Shown one piece after another: positions 7,485 through 16,016 of a stretch of 42,216 nt of DNA. The stretch spans positions 1 through 42,216 of the forward strand of contig NZ_CALUWY010000022.1 of assembly GCF_944324615.1 (NCBI RefSeq), in the 5' to 3' direction. The DNA comes from an uncultured Mailhella sp. (GTDB lineage: Bacteria; Desulfobacterota; Desulfovibrionia; Desulfovibrionales; Desulfovibrionaceae). Within the stretch, counting starts at the first letter, position 1. Each line of letters starts with the position of its first letter. The notes under the pieces were generated by a model. It made no database searches. It was not told the origin of the DNA and saw nothing but the letters and a program-made list of their open reading frames with translations. A program made the translations under genes and the position numbers.

Positions 7485-9443
7485 CTATTTTCCGTCGTAT
7501 TCCCAGATAATTTCCCCGGTACGGACGGTTCCGTACCCGCCCATGGCCGCGACGGTGTTCCTGAACTCCTCCGAACGTATCACGTCCAGAAGGGCGAGTA
7601 TTCTCTCATCCTGCGCATAGCGGCAGGGAATGACGAGATCATATTCCTCCACGCCCACGGACAGAAAATCCAGCCCCAGCGCCGAAGCTGCGGAGCGCAC
7701 GCCGAGTCCTGCGTCGGCCCGGCCGGAAAGCACGGCCGCCGCCACGTTCATGTGCGTATATTCCTCATCCCTGTAGCCCTGTATGCGGGCGGGGGAAAGG
7801 CCGCGCTTCTTCAGCTCGTAATCCAGCAGCACGCGGGTGCCGCTGCCCCTCTGCCGGTTGATGAAGCGCACGTCCTCCCGGCACAGATCCTCAAAGGTGG
7901 TCACGTTCTTCGGGTTGCCGGGCAGAACCATGATGCCCTGCTCCCGCTCCACAAGCTGCACCAGCAGGGAAGGCACGCCCTTCAGGTGTTCGCGCATGGC
8001 TCTGCGGTTGTAGACGCCCGTTTCCTCATCGAGCAGATGGCTCCCCGCCAGATGACACTGACCACGCCCGAGAGCAAGAAGTCCGCCGAGCGACCCCACA
8101 TGCGCGGAGGTGAGACGGAAACCGGGGTGCTTCTTCCTGAGCATGCTGTCGATGAGATCCAGCGTATTGTCATGGCTCCCCGTGGCCAGCAGCGCGCCCT
8201 CTATCTGCTCGCGGGAACGGAAGAGTTCCGCCCGCACGGTTTCCCCGGCATCAATGCCCTCTCTGTCCCGTGCAATGGGGATCACGGCATCCGCACGGGA
8301 AAGGCTGGTCACCGTGCCCGCGCCCCGGGGGAGGGGAACGGCAAAGAAGGTGCCCTCCACCATGCCGAGTTTCACACGGACGAGCTCTTCCATGCCCGGG
8401 CGCGAGGGAATGGGGTTGCAGGGTACCACGTCCAGGGTATCGCGGCGCTTCATGCTTGTTTTCTGCCTGCGGGCAAGCATCGGAAGCACGAATTCCTCCA
8501 TGGCCACAATGGCGGAAACAGGATAGCCCGGCGTTCCCGCCACGGGCACGCGGCGGCCGCCCGCCTCCACCACGCCGAGGGCCGTGGGCTTGCCCGGCAT
8601 GACCGCCACGCCGTGCACCAGCAGCTCTCCCATGGAGGCGATGACATCAGCCGTATAGTCATGACTGCCCGCCGAGGAACCGGCGTTCAGAATCACAAGA
8701 TCGGCCCCGTCCTCCACCGCGGTACGCAGCGATGCACCAATGAGGGAGGGATCGTCCGGCACCACGGGGTACACGCGCACCTCGCATCCGGCCTCTTTCA
8801 GCATGGCGGAAAAAATCAGGGAATTGAATTCGGGAAGCGCTCTTCCGGCCCTGAGGTCCTCTTCCTTCGCCTCATCCAGCGCCACGATTTCCGAACCGCT
8901 GGGAATGACGGCCACACGGGGCTTTGCAAACACCATGGGATGCGTCACGCCCCCGGCCGCCAGAGCGCCCAGTTCGTAGGGGCCTATGACCACGCCCGGG
9001 GCCAGAATGATTTCCGTGGCCACCATGTCTTCCCCGAGCTTGCGCACATGCTGCCAGGGAAAGGCCGCCTTTTCGATGACCGCCGTTTTCCCGCCGTCCT
9101 CAAGATTCACATGCTCCACCATGATGACGGCGTTGCAGCCCTCGGGCAGGGGATGACCGGTATTGATCCAGAAGGCGTTCTTCCCTATCTCCAGCCGCAG
9201 GGGCCTGCGCGAGGAGGCGGTGAACGTATCCTCCGCCTTCACGGCAATGCCGTCCATGGCCGCGCCGTGAAAGGCCGGAGAGGAGCGCAGCGCCTCCACG
9301 GGGCGGGAAAGCACGCGATGCAGCGCGGCGGAAAGGGGAACGCTCTCCTCCGGCATGTCCTCCTTCAGCGCATCGATATGGGAAAACCAGAGCTCACGGG
9401 CTTCTGCCGGAGTCATCATCGTAAGATAGGTATGCCTTGCCAT
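7485..9443 (-). CDS. moeA: MoeA fused to a substrate-binding-protein-like domain
   Basis: A 652-aa two-domain protein. Residues 1-410 are a complete MoeA (molybdopterin molybdenumtransferase, which inserts the metal into adenylylated molybdopterin): SSPAFHGAAMDGIAV, NTGHPLPEGCNAVIMVEHV, SGSEIV and NAGSSAGSHDYT are the expected blocks. Residues 415-652 form a periplasmic-binding-protein-like domain (LATGSHDNTLDLID, INRQRGSGTRVLLDYEL, LGVRSAASALGLDF) of the type attached to some MoeA proteins. With no signal peptide it should stay in the cytoplasm and may bind molybdate, tungstate or the pterin. The start at 9443 has GAGGA five bases upstream; the frame is open to 9569 but that extension is Arg-rich and lacks family character. 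A separate moeA follows upstream with a terminator between them. Confidence 0.88.
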   Translation of the reverse strand: MARHTYLTMMTPAEARELWFSHIDALKEDMPEESVPLSAALHRVLSRPVEALRSSPAFHGAAMDGIAVKAEDTFTASSRRPLRLEIGKNAFWINTGHPLPEGCNAVIMVEHVNLEDGGKTAVIEKAAFPWQHVRKLGEDMVATEIILAPGVVIGPYELGALAAGGVTHPMVFAKPRVAVIPSGSEIVALDEAKEEDLRAGRALPEFNSLIFSAMLKEAGCEVRVYPVVPDDPSLIGASLRTAVEDGADLVILNAGSSAGSHDYTADVIASMGELLVHGVAVMPGKPTALGVVEAGGRRVPVAGTPGYPVSAIVAMEEFVLPMLARRQKTSMKRRDTLDVVPCNPIPSRPGMEELVRVKLGMVEGTFFAVPLPRGAGTVTSLSRADAVIPIARDREGIDAGETVRAELFRSREQIEGALLATGSHDNTLDLIDSMLRKKHPGFRLTSAHVGSLGGLLALGRGQCHLAGSHLLDEETGVYNRRAMREHLKGVPSLLVQLVEREQGIMVLPGNPKNVTTFEDLCREDVRFINRQRGSGTRVLLDYELKKRGLSPARIQGYRDEEYTHMNVAAAVLSGRADAGLGVRSAASALGLDFLSVGVEEYDLVIPCRYAQDERILALLDVIRSEEFRNTVAAMGGYGTVRTGEIIWEYDGK

Positions 9444-9480
9444 ACGCATCCTCATTCGGCGCAACCTGCGCCCCTGTCTC

Positions 9481-9529
9481 AAAAAAGAACGCCCCGACAC
9501 ATCCGCACAGCGGTCTCTGCCGGGGGCGT
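9481..9529 (-). terminator. Terminator downstream of the second moeA
   Basis: ACGCCCC (9489-9495) pairs with GGGGCGT (9523-9529), and the minus strand continues into TTCTTTTTTG. It lies between the two moeA genes and would separate their transcripts. A smaller hairpin CCTCAC/GTGAGG (9560-9581) lies between it and the moeA stop. Confidence 0.65.
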
Positions 9530-9623
9530 GAAAAAACGCTCTCAGGAAAAAGGCGATACCCTCACACAAAGCAACGTGAGGAGCTGCCGTTCCTTCTGCC
9601 TGCGCGGCATGCGCGCGAAGCCT

Positions 9624-10850
9624 CTATTCCAGAAGAAGCGCGAATACTTCCTGCCCGGCATACAGTCCTTCGCTGTTTTCCGGGCAGACCACGAGCGCAT
9701 CGGCGGCCACCAGACCGGAAATCAGCCCCGACGGCGCGGTGACCGGCTCTGCCTCCCAGCCATTTCCGTTGCGCGAAAGGCGCACGCGGATATAATCCCT
9801 CCGGCCCTGCGCGGAGGCCACGGCGCGGGAAAGCACGGCCGTAACCCCCGGAGCGATGTTCTCCCTGCCCCCCTGAAGACGGCGGAGCAGCGGAAGAAGG
9901 AAGACCCGGGCGCAGACAAGGGCGCTCGACACATGACCGGGCAGCCCCATGAGCCATACGGCGCCCGAACGGGCGAGAATGAAGGGCTTGCCGGGGCTGA
10001 TGGCCACGCCGTGCACCAGAAGGCGCCCTTCCGGCATGGCGCGGAAGATATCCACGGTATGGTCGCGCATGCCTGCGGAAGACCCGCCGGAAAGAAGTAC
10101 CACGTCGGCACGGGAGAGCGCATCGCGCACGGCCGCTTCCAGCGCGGCCATGTCGTCGCGCACAAGCCCTTCCAGGCGGACTTCCGCCCCGGCGCTCCGG
10201 CAGAGCGCCGCCAGCGAATGGGAATTCACATCCCGCACCTGACCGGGCGCGGGCTTCTGTGTGAAGGGCACCACCTCATCCCCGGTAGAGATGATGGACA
10301 CGCGGGGCCTGCGCGATACCAGCACCTCGCTCTGCCCGAGTGCGGCAAGAAGCCCTATTTCCTGAGAACGGAGATAGGTCCCTTCGGCAATAAGCACACT
10401 CCCGGCGGAGGCGTCTTCGTCGCGCTCCAGCACATGATCGCCCGGAGCCTGGGAACGGATGAGCTCCACCAGCCTTTCTCCCGCCGGGCGGGAATACTCC
10501 ACCATGACCACGCAGTCCGCTCCCTCGGGAAGCATGCCCCCCGTGAGGATGCGGGCCGTCTGTCCTTCCCCCAGAGAAAAATCCGGCGCCCTGCCCATGG
10601 GGCAGTCGCCCACGCATTCCAGCAGTGCGGGCGAACCTTCCTGCGCGCCGAAGACATCCCGTGCGCGCACGGCGTACCCGTCCACCGTGGAGCGGGCAAA
10701 GCCCGGCAGATCCTCGGGAGACAGAAAATCCGCGGCAAGGCGGCGCCCCGCACATTCATCCAGCGGTACGCGCTCCGCGGGCAAGGGCGCGCCTGTCTCG
10801 ACGAGGGACAATACCTCATCCACTGATTTCAGGGTAAGAAAGGACTTCAT
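9624..10850 (-). CDS. moeA: Molybdopterin molybdenumtransferase MoeA (stand-alone)
   Basis: A 408-aa protein of the normal MoeA length, inserting molybdate or tungstate into adenylylated molybdopterin in the cytoplasm. Motifs run in order: LPGFARSTVDGYAVRARD with the conserved Asp, TGGMLPEGADCVVMVE, STGDEVV, LSGGSSAGMRDHTVD, HGVAISPGKP and GLPGHVSSALV; the C-terminal MoeA_C fold covers about 335-408. AGGAG lies six bases before the ATG. It is transcribed away from tunR. Having two MoeA paralogues beside a tungstate transporter suggests one for Mo and one for W, as proposed in organisms using both metals; which is which is not visible. Confidence 0.93.
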   Translation of the reverse strand: MKSFLTLKSVDEVLSLVETGAPLPAERVPLDECAGRRLAADFLSPEDLPGFARSTVDGYAVRARDVFGAQEGSPALLECVGDCPMGRAPDFSLGEGQTARILTGGMLPEGADCVVMVEYSRPAGERLVELIRSQAPGDHVLERDEDASAGSVLIAEGTYLRSQEIGLLAALGQSEVLVSRRPRVSIISTGDEVVPFTQKPAPGQVRDVNSHSLAALCRSAGAEVRLEGLVRDDMAALEAAVRDALSRADVVLLSGGSSAGMRDHTVDIFRAMPEGRLLVHGVAISPGKPFILARSGAVWLMGLPGHVSSALVCARVFLLPLLRRLQGGRENIAPGVTAVLSRAVASAQGRRDYIRVRLSRNGNGWEAEPVTAPSGLISGLVAADALVVCPENSEGLYAGQEVFALLLE

Positions 10851-11221
10851 TCCGGCTCCTGCGTATAAAATGCTACTTCCTCAAAGTATAGCCTTTTGGA
10901 AAAAAAAGAAAAGATACGCCCCCGGCCTCCGTCATGCAACTTTTCCCTTTTTTCCCGGAATACATCTTTTTTTGTCTGTGATCCCGCCATGAAGGATAAT
11001 GGTTTTGAAATAAGAAGCGCCTTGTAACCGTAACGTCAGGCCTTACGCATTGCCCCGCAGGATTTTTTCTGATAATGTGAAATGAGAATTTTTCTTCGGT
11101 AATATTGTAACATGGCATCTCAGGTACATTTCATAATTCCTGCGCCATGATTTTTATGCGTTTTCCCCTTCCCGTCTTGTGCCGCACGGCTTTGCGGATG
11201 CAGGGAGGGGAAGAAAAAACG
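10851..11221. promoter_or_regulatory. Divergent moeA/tunR control region
   Basis: About 370 bases between divergent genes, more AT-rich than its surroundings. A TATACT about 35 bases before the moeA start is a candidate -10. On the tunR side GATAAT at 11071-11076 is a candidate -10 with a poor -35. GTAAC occurs at 11024-11028, 11030-11034 and 11107-11111, with a related GTAAT at 11099, and could belong to a TunR site. TTTTGAAAT (about 10993-11002) is the complement of the repeat seen upstream of adh. No riboswitch is recognised. Confidence 0.4.
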
Positions 11222-12217
11222 GTGAAGCATACCTTGGGGCAGGAACACCTGGATAAGAACATGCTGGAGCAGCTCACGCTGCGCTGGGAGGCATGGGAAG
11301 CGGAAGCGACGACCACGGCGAAGAAAATCGTCCGCGCGCGCCTGCATCTGCTCTTTCTGCTCATCCGCTACGGGGGGCTGCGCCTCGGCGAGGCTCTGGG
11401 GCTGAACGCCAGAGAGGCCATAGACACCGTCACGGGCATGGTGCATCTCCCCTCCCCCGGCGGCCGCGACATTCTGCTTCCCCTTTCCTGCATGAAGCAC
11501 ATCCGGCGCATACTCAGCCTGCCCGAGGCGGAGGACGCCGCTTTCCTGCACTTCGATCAGGGCTTCGTACGCAAAAAATTCTACGCCGTGGCGCAGGGGC
11601 TGGGGCTTGCCCCGGGCATGGCCGGGCCGCGCGCCATACGCTACGCACGAGGGCTGGAGCTGCTCAGGCTCCATGTGCCCTTCAATGTGGTGCAGGCCTT
11701 CCTCGGTCAGCAGAAAACAGCACAGGTTGCCGAATTTCTTGAATTTGCCGGAGGTGAAGCCAAGGATATCGTGCGCGAGAGCGCCTCCGGCAGACTGCCG
11801 AAGGAGGAAGAAATCAACTCCTTCATCGGCATCATCACTTCCATGGAAACGGGCATGCGGGCCGCAAGCATAGAAGTCACCACCTTCTCCGACCTCGTCA
11901 TCACGGCCCTGTGCGACATGAGCCGCTTCATGGACATGGCGCCGCACCTCAATCAGGTCGTCACCGTGGCCATCGACCCGGAACACATCGTGCTTTCCAC
12001 GGAAAAGGAAACGGGAAGCCTGCAGGGCCCCGTGAAGGCAACCGTCGTTTCCCTGCATAAGGACACGGTGGAAAGCTTTCTCACCCTGGAACTGCCGGAC
12101 GGAACCCTGGTGAGCGCCGTGCTGGAAAGCGCGCCTCTCGCAAGGCTCAGGCTCAGGCAGGGCAGTCAGGTCTACATGAGCTTTCCCGCAAGGGCCGTCC
12201 GCATCATGACGGACTGA
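11222..12217 (+). CDS. tunR: TunR-type tungstate-responsive regulator (XerC/D-like domain plus two TOBE domains)
   Basis: A 331-aa regulator with an unusual architecture. Residues 1-185 read like a tyrosine recombinase: RYGGLRLGEALGLNAREAID, then GPRAIRYARGLELL and VVQAFLGQQ, equivalents of the HxxR and LGH boxes. The catalytic set is degraded: R54 is kept, but the HxxR His is Arg, the LGH His is Gln (163) and the nucleophile Tyr is Phe (AEFLEF). Residues 198-262 and 268-331 are two TOBE/Mop-like oxyanion-binding domains. This is the TunR arrangement, known to control tungstate/molybdate genes in sulfate reducers. I chose the GTG at 11222 because GGAGGGG precedes it; an ATG at 11147 would add 25 residues without a good ribosome-binding site. 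tupABC follows directly, so it probably controls this operon. Confidence 0.88.
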   Translation: MKHTLGQEHLDKNMLEQLTLRWEAWEAEATTTAKKIVRARLHLLFLLIRYGGLRLGEALGLNAREAIDTVTGMVHLPSPGGRDILLPLSCMKHIRRILSLPEAEDAAFLHFDQGFVRKKFYAVAQGLGLAPGMAGPRAIRYARGLELLRLHVPFNVVQAFLGQQKTAQVAEFLEFAGGEAKDIVRESASGRLPKEEEINSFIGIITSMETGMRAASIEVTTFSDLVITALCDMSRFMDMAPHLNQVVTVAIDPEHIVLSTEKETGSLQGPVKATVVSLHKDTVESFLTLELPDGTLVSAVLESAPLARLRLRQGSQVYMSFPARAVRIMTD

Positions 12218-12264
12218 TCACCAACCGCCCCCTTGCGGGGGTGAAAACAACGAGGAGCATGTAC

Positions 12265-13086
12265 ATGAACCACTTCGGAAAAACGCTTCTGGGCGCCCTG
12301 TTCGCCCTCTCCTGCGCCGCGCCCGTTCAGGCCGCGGATACCCTGATGATGGCCACCACCACCAGCACGCAGGATTCCGGTCTGCTGGAATACCTCGCCC
12401 CCACCTTCGAGAAGGAAACGGGCATCGAACTCAAGTGGGTGGCCGTGGGTACCGGCAAGGCCCTGGAAATTTCCAAGAACTGCGACGCCGACGTTCTTCT
12501 CGTCCATGCTCCCGACGTGGAGAAGAAATTCATTGAAGACGGCTACGGCATCGACCGCCGCCAGATCATGTACAACGACTTCGTCATCGTCGGCCCCAAG
12601 GCCGACCCCGCGAAGATAGCCGGCAAAACCACGGCGGAAGCCCTGAAGAGCATCTATGACGCCAAGGCCGGTTTCGTGAGCCGCGGCGACAAGTCGGGCA
12701 CGCATTCCGCCGAACTTGCCCTGTGGAAGAAGTCCAACCTGAACCCCGACAAGGAACCCTTCTACATTTCCGCAGGTCAGGGTATGATGGCCACGCTGGC
12801 CATTGCCGCCGAAAAGGGCGCCTACGCCCTCACCGACCGCGGCACCTGGATCAAGTACGCCAACAAGCAGGGCGACTCCAACCCCCTCACCATCGTGGTG
12901 GAAGGCGACTCCGCCCTGTTCAATCAGTACAGCGTGATCACCACGAACCCCGCGCTCTGCCCCAACGTCAAACCGAGTCTGGCCGGCAGGTTTGAAGACT
13001 GGTGGGTGAAGCCTGAAACCCAGAAGCTCATTGAAGACTACAAGCTGGAAGGCAAGCAGCTCTTCTTCCCCAACGCGGACAAGTAA
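12265..13086 (+). CDS. tupA: Tungstate ABC transporter substrate-binding protein TupA
   Basis: A 273-aa periplasmic binding protein. MNHFGKTLLGALFALSCAA then PVQA is a signal peptide cleaved before ADTL. The mature protein opens with MATTTSTQDSGLLEYLAP, the TTTST-DSGLL motif that marks TupA and its relatives; later blocks VGTGKALEISK, VGPKADPA, FVSRGDKSGTHSAEL and YALTDRGTW also fit. TupA binds tungstate with high selectivity over molybdate. The ATG at 12265 is seven bases after GAGGAG; the ATG at 12259 is too close and a GTG at 12241 lies before that site. It is second in the tunR-tup operon and is followed by a strong intercistronic hairpin. Confidence 0.93.
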   Translation: MNHFGKTLLGALFALSCAAPVQAADTLMMATTTSTQDSGLLEYLAPTFEKETGIELKWVAVGTGKALEISKNCDADVLLVHAPDVEKKFIEDGYGIDRRQIMYNDFVIVGPKADPAKIAGKTTAEALKSIYDAKAGFVSRGDKSGTHSAELALWKKSNLNPDKEPFYISAGQGMMATLAIAAEKGAYALTDRGTWIKYANKQGDSNPLTIVVEGDSALFNQYSVITTNPALCPNVKPSLAGRFEDWWVKPETQKLIEDYKLEGKQLFFPNADK

Positions 13087-13093
13087 CCCTCAC

Positions 13094-13119
13094 GCGGGCC
13101 GGGCGACCGGCCCGCCTTT
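13094..13119 (+). terminator. Hairpin between tupA and tupB
   Basis: A perfect 9-bp GC stem (13094-13102 with 13107-13115, GCGA loop) followed by CTTTCT. It lies seven bases past the tupA stop and would favour tupA transcript over the membrane components. The stop context AAGTAACCCTCAC just before it is identical, over 13 bases, to that before the aor-moaD hairpin. Confidence 0.6.
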
Positions 13120-13131
13120 CTGCAGGTATCC

Positions 13132-13827
13132 ATGGGATATTTCAGCGACGGCATGCACAAGGCGCTCGGCCTTCTTCTGAATATGGACGACGCCACCTTT
13201 TCCGCGATACAGGCCACGCTTTCCTCCACAAGCTGCGCCCTCGTCATCGCCATGATTCTGGGCCTGCCTCTGGGCTTTCTGCTCGGCTACGCCTCCTTTC
13301 CGGGCAAAAAGGCGCTCCGGCTCATTTCCGATACGCTGCTGGCCTTTCCCACGGTGCTCATCGGCCTTATCGTTTATGTGTTCATCACCTACCGGGGGCC
13401 TCTCGGGCAGTTCGGCCTTCTTTTCACGCTGCCGGGCATGGTCATCGGTCAGAGCATACTGGCCCTGCCCATCATCGTTTCCTGGACGGCGCAGGCCGTG
13501 GAAAGTCTGGATAAGCGCTGCCGGGAAACCCTGCTCACCCTCGGGGCCTCGCCCCTTCAGGTGGCCTTGTACACCATCCGTGAAATCCGCTATGATCTCG
13601 GCATGGTGTGCGTTACCGCCTTCGGCCGCGTGGTGACGGAAGTGGGGGTAGCCATGATGCTCGGCGGCAACATACGCTATTCCACGCGCACCATGACCAC
13701 CGCCATTTCGCTGGAAACCAGCAAGGGAGAATTCGCGCAGGGCATCGCACTCGGGCTCGTGCTCCTTCTCATCGCCTTTCTGGTGAACTTTCTTCTGGCC
13801 TGGTTCAGACGTATGGGGCGAGCATGA
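13132..13827 (+). CDS. tupB: Tungstate ABC transporter permease TupB
   Basis: A 231-aa inner-membrane permease with about five or six hydrophobic segments. ALVIAMILGLPLGFLLGY and LAFPTVLIGLIVYVFITYRGPLG are typical of the TupB/ModB group. The cytoplasmic EAA-like loop reads RETLLTLGASPLQVALYTIREIR, the contact surface for the ATPase. It forms the channel with TupC and receives tungstate from TupA. Its stop overlaps the tupC start (ATGA), so the two are translationally coupled. Confidence 0.9.
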   Translation: MGYFSDGMHKALGLLLNMDDATFSAIQATLSSTSCALVIAMILGLPLGFLLGYASFPGKKALRLISDTLLAFPTVLIGLIVYVFITYRGPLGQFGLLFTLPGMVIGQSILALPIIVSWTAQAVESLDKRCRETLLTLGASPLQVALYTIREIRYDLGMVCVTAFGRVVTEVGVAMMLGGNIRYSTRTMTTAISLETSKGEFAQGIALGLVLLLIAFLVNFLLAWFRRMGRA

Positions 13828-14456
13828 AAACACTTTTTGAGGCGCACGTTCTGTGCAGGCGCTACGGCGACCTGACCGCGCTTTATCTGCCCTTCTTCTC
13901 CATGGAAAAAGGGGAAACCGTGGTGCTCACGGGGAGAAACGGAAGCGGCAAATCCACGCTGCTGCGGCTCCTCGCCTTTCTGGAAAAGCCCACCTCGGGC
14001 ACGCTTTTCTACGGGGGAAACGCCGCCGATCCGCGCCGCGAGATCACGCTGCTTCTGCAGGAACCCTATCTCATGAAAGCTTCCGTGTACTGGAACGTGA
14101 CTCTCGGGCTGCGCCTGCGCGGAGCGGATGAAAAAAGCATGCGCGAAGGCTACAGGGATGCCATGCTGGCCGTGGGCTTCACCGATCCGGACAACATGGC
14201 TTCCCGGGGGCCGGGCGCGCTTTCCGGCGGGGAGAGGCAGCGCATTGCCCTCGCCTCGCGGCTCATTCTTTCCCCTGCCGTGCTTCTTCTCGATGAACCG
14301 ACTTCCAATGTTGACGAAGCGAGCGAAAAAGCCATACTGAATGTTGTGCGTTCTCTGCACGAAAGAGAAGTGAGCGTCATCTGCGCCACGCACGACAGGG
14401 ACATTCCCGCCGCTCTCGGCGCGCGGGAAGTTGGCATCGTCGGCAAAAGGCCCTGA
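13824..14456 (+). CDS. tupC: Tungstate ABC transporter ATP-binding protein TupC
   Basis: A 210-aa ABC ATPase that powers TupB. All motifs are present: Walker A GRNGSGKST (37-45), Q-loop LLLQEPYL (77-84), signature LSGGERQR (133-140), Walker B VLLLDEP (153-159) and the switch His in ATHD. It is short for an ABC importer ATPase and has no C-terminal TOBE domain, unlike ModC, which fits the TupC type. The start ATG overlaps the tupB stop. Confidence 0.9.
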   Translation: MKTLFEAHVLCRRYGDLTALYLPFFSMEKGETVVLTGRNGSGKSTLLRLLAFLEKPTSGTLFYGGNAADPRREITLLLQEPYLMKASVYWNVTLGLRLRGADEKSMREGYRDAMLAVGFTDPDNMASRGPGALSGGERQRIALASRLILSPAVLLLDEPTSNVDEASEKAILNVVRSLHEREVSVICATHDRDIPAALGAREVGIVGKRP

Positions 14457-14508
14457 GAGGGCACGTTCACCCGGAAACAAACCGTTTTTACCAGGCTTGG
14501 AGAACATC

Positions 14509-14964
14509 ATGCGTATCGTTGCCGTATCCACCAGTGCCCGCAAGGGAGAAAAGAAAATCAACCAGCCTCAGGTGACGCTTGTGGCCAATCACGGCGTGGA
14601 AGGCGACGTCCATGCCGACGGCACGCACCGTCAGCTCAGCCTGCTTGCCATGGAAGACATTGAATACATGCGTTCCATGGGGGCCGACGTGCATCCCGGC
14701 GACTTTGCCGAAAACATCACCACCGAAGGTGTGGAACTGTATACCTGCCCCCTGGGAACCCGCTTCACCATAGGCGACGACATCGAACTCGTGCTTACCC
14801 AGATCGGCAAGGAATGCCACATGGGCTGCGCCATCCGCCAGCAGGTGGGCGACTGCATCATGCCCCGGCGCGGCGTGTTCTGCCGCATTCTCAAGGGCGG
14901 CGTGGTCAGGCCCGGCGACAGCTTCCGCATAAGCTTCCGCCCCCAGGTTCTTCCCACCGCGTGA
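14509..14964 (+). CDS. Stand-alone MOSC-domain protein
   Basis: A 151-aa protein consisting of little more than a MOSC domain: [19 protein letters not shown], the [12 protein letters not shown] block, and [10 protein letters not shown] with the conserved cysteine seen in MOSC sulfur carriers. MOSC proteins are linked to sulfuration or maturation of molybdenum enzymes. GGAG lies six bases before the ATG at 14509. It sits between tupC and moaC-mogA in the same direction, so a role in pterin-metal cofactor handling is inferred. Confidence 0.87.
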   Translation: MRIVAVSTSARKGEKKINQPQVTLVANHGVEGDVHADGTHRQLSLLAMEDIEYMRSMGADVHPGDFAENITTEGVELYTCPLGTRFTIGDDIELVLTQIGKECHMGCAIRQQVGDCIMPRRGVFCRILKGGVVRPGDSFRISFRPQVLPTA

Positions 14965-14977
14965 TGCCGAGGCTCCC

Positions 14978-16015
14978 ATGTCCGAATTCTCCCATCTCGA
15001 CGCCTCCGGCGCCCCCCGCATGGTGGACGTAGGCGCAAAGTCCGAAACGAAGCGTACGGCCATAGCCCGGGCCGTGGTGGAACTCAACGCCCATACGCTG
15101 GAACTTCTCAAGGCAAAGGCCCTGCCCAAGGGCGATGTGCTCACCGTGGCCCAGGTGGCGGGCATCATGGCGGCAAAGCGCACCTCCGAACTCATCCCCA
15201 TGTGCCACCCCCTCGCCATCACCCATGCCGACGTACGCTTCAGGGTGCAGGACGAACCGCCTTCCGTACTGCTGGAAGCCTCTGCCAGCACCACCGGACG
15301 CACCGGTGTGGAAATGGAAGCCATCATTGCCGCACAGGTAGCGGCGGCCACCATTTACGACATGGTCAAGGCCGTGCAGAAGGACGTGGTCATCCGCGAC
15401 GTGCGCCTCATTCTGAAATCCGGCGGCAAGAGCGGCCTGTTCAAGACCGACGATCCGCTGCTTTTCGAAGTGGAGGACAGCCCCCTCCCCGCCCCGCGCC
15501 CTGCGCCGGAACCCTGGACGGGCGAAGGCCTTGCCGTGGCCTGCATCACCCTTTCGGACAAGGGCTATGCCGGAGAAAGGGTCGATGAAAGCGGCCCTGC
15601 GCTTCTGGACATGCTCTCCGCCCTCAATCCTGCAAAGAAGGAACTCTTCCTTCTGCCGGACGACCCGCGCGCTCTGCGCAGACTGGTGAAGCAGCTTTCC
15701 GCCTCGGGATGGGGACTCATCGTCAGCACAGGGGGCACCGGTCTGTCCCCGCGCGACTTCACGCCCGAAGCGCTCCTGCCCGTGCTGGAACGCCGCCTGC
15801 CCGGATTCGAGCAGGTCATGTTCACCGAAGGCCTCGCGCATACGCCCCGGGCCGTTCTTTCGCGCTGCCTTGCGGGCACGCTGGGCCGGACCATGGTTCT
15901 CGCCCTTCCCGGAAGCCGCCGCGCCGCCATGGAAAACCTTGCCTCCCTGCTGCCCGTACTGCCCCATGCGCTGGAAAAGCTGAACGGCGACATGAGCGAC
16001 TGCGGGAGGATATGA
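14978..16015 (+). CDS. moaC: MoaC-MogA/MoaB fusion protein
   Basis: A 345-aa fusion of two molybdopterin enzymes. Residues 1-160 are MoaC (cyclic pyranopterin monophosphate synthase): [25 protein letters not shown] (75-85), TGVEMEA (109-115) and DMVKAVQKD with D128 and K131 in the active site. Residues 183-345 are MogA/MoaB (molybdopterin adenylyltransferase): [35 protein letters not shown] (249-265) and [12 protein letters not shown] Pro-rich linker (about 167-180) joins them. The fusion links an early and a late step of cofactor synthesis in one chain. Its stop lies one base before the moaA start. Confidence 0.93.
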   Translation: MSEFSHLDASGAPRMVDVGAKSETKRTAIARAVVELNAHTLELLKAKALPKGDVLTVAQVAGIMAAKRTSELIPMCHPLAITHADVRFRVQDEPPSVLLEASASTTGRTGVEMEAIIAAQVAAATIYDMVKAVQKDVVIRDVRLILKSGGKSGLFKTDDPLLFEVEDSPLPAPRPAPEPWTGEGLAVACITLSDKGYAGERVDESGPALLDMLSALNPAKKELFLLPDDPRALRRLVKQLSASGWGLIVSTGGTGLSPRDFTPEALLPVLERRLPGFEQVMFTEGLAHTPRAVLSRCLAGTLGRTMVLALPGSRRAAMENLASLLPVLPHALEKLNGDMSDCGRI

Positions 16016-16016
16016 C

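Noticed and set aside
7752..10826. A 1,024-codon open frame on the plus strand
   Set aside because: It is the antisense shadow of the two moeA genes, whose minus-strand products carry all MoeA motifs. The shadow is rich in His, Gly and Arg and has no domain.
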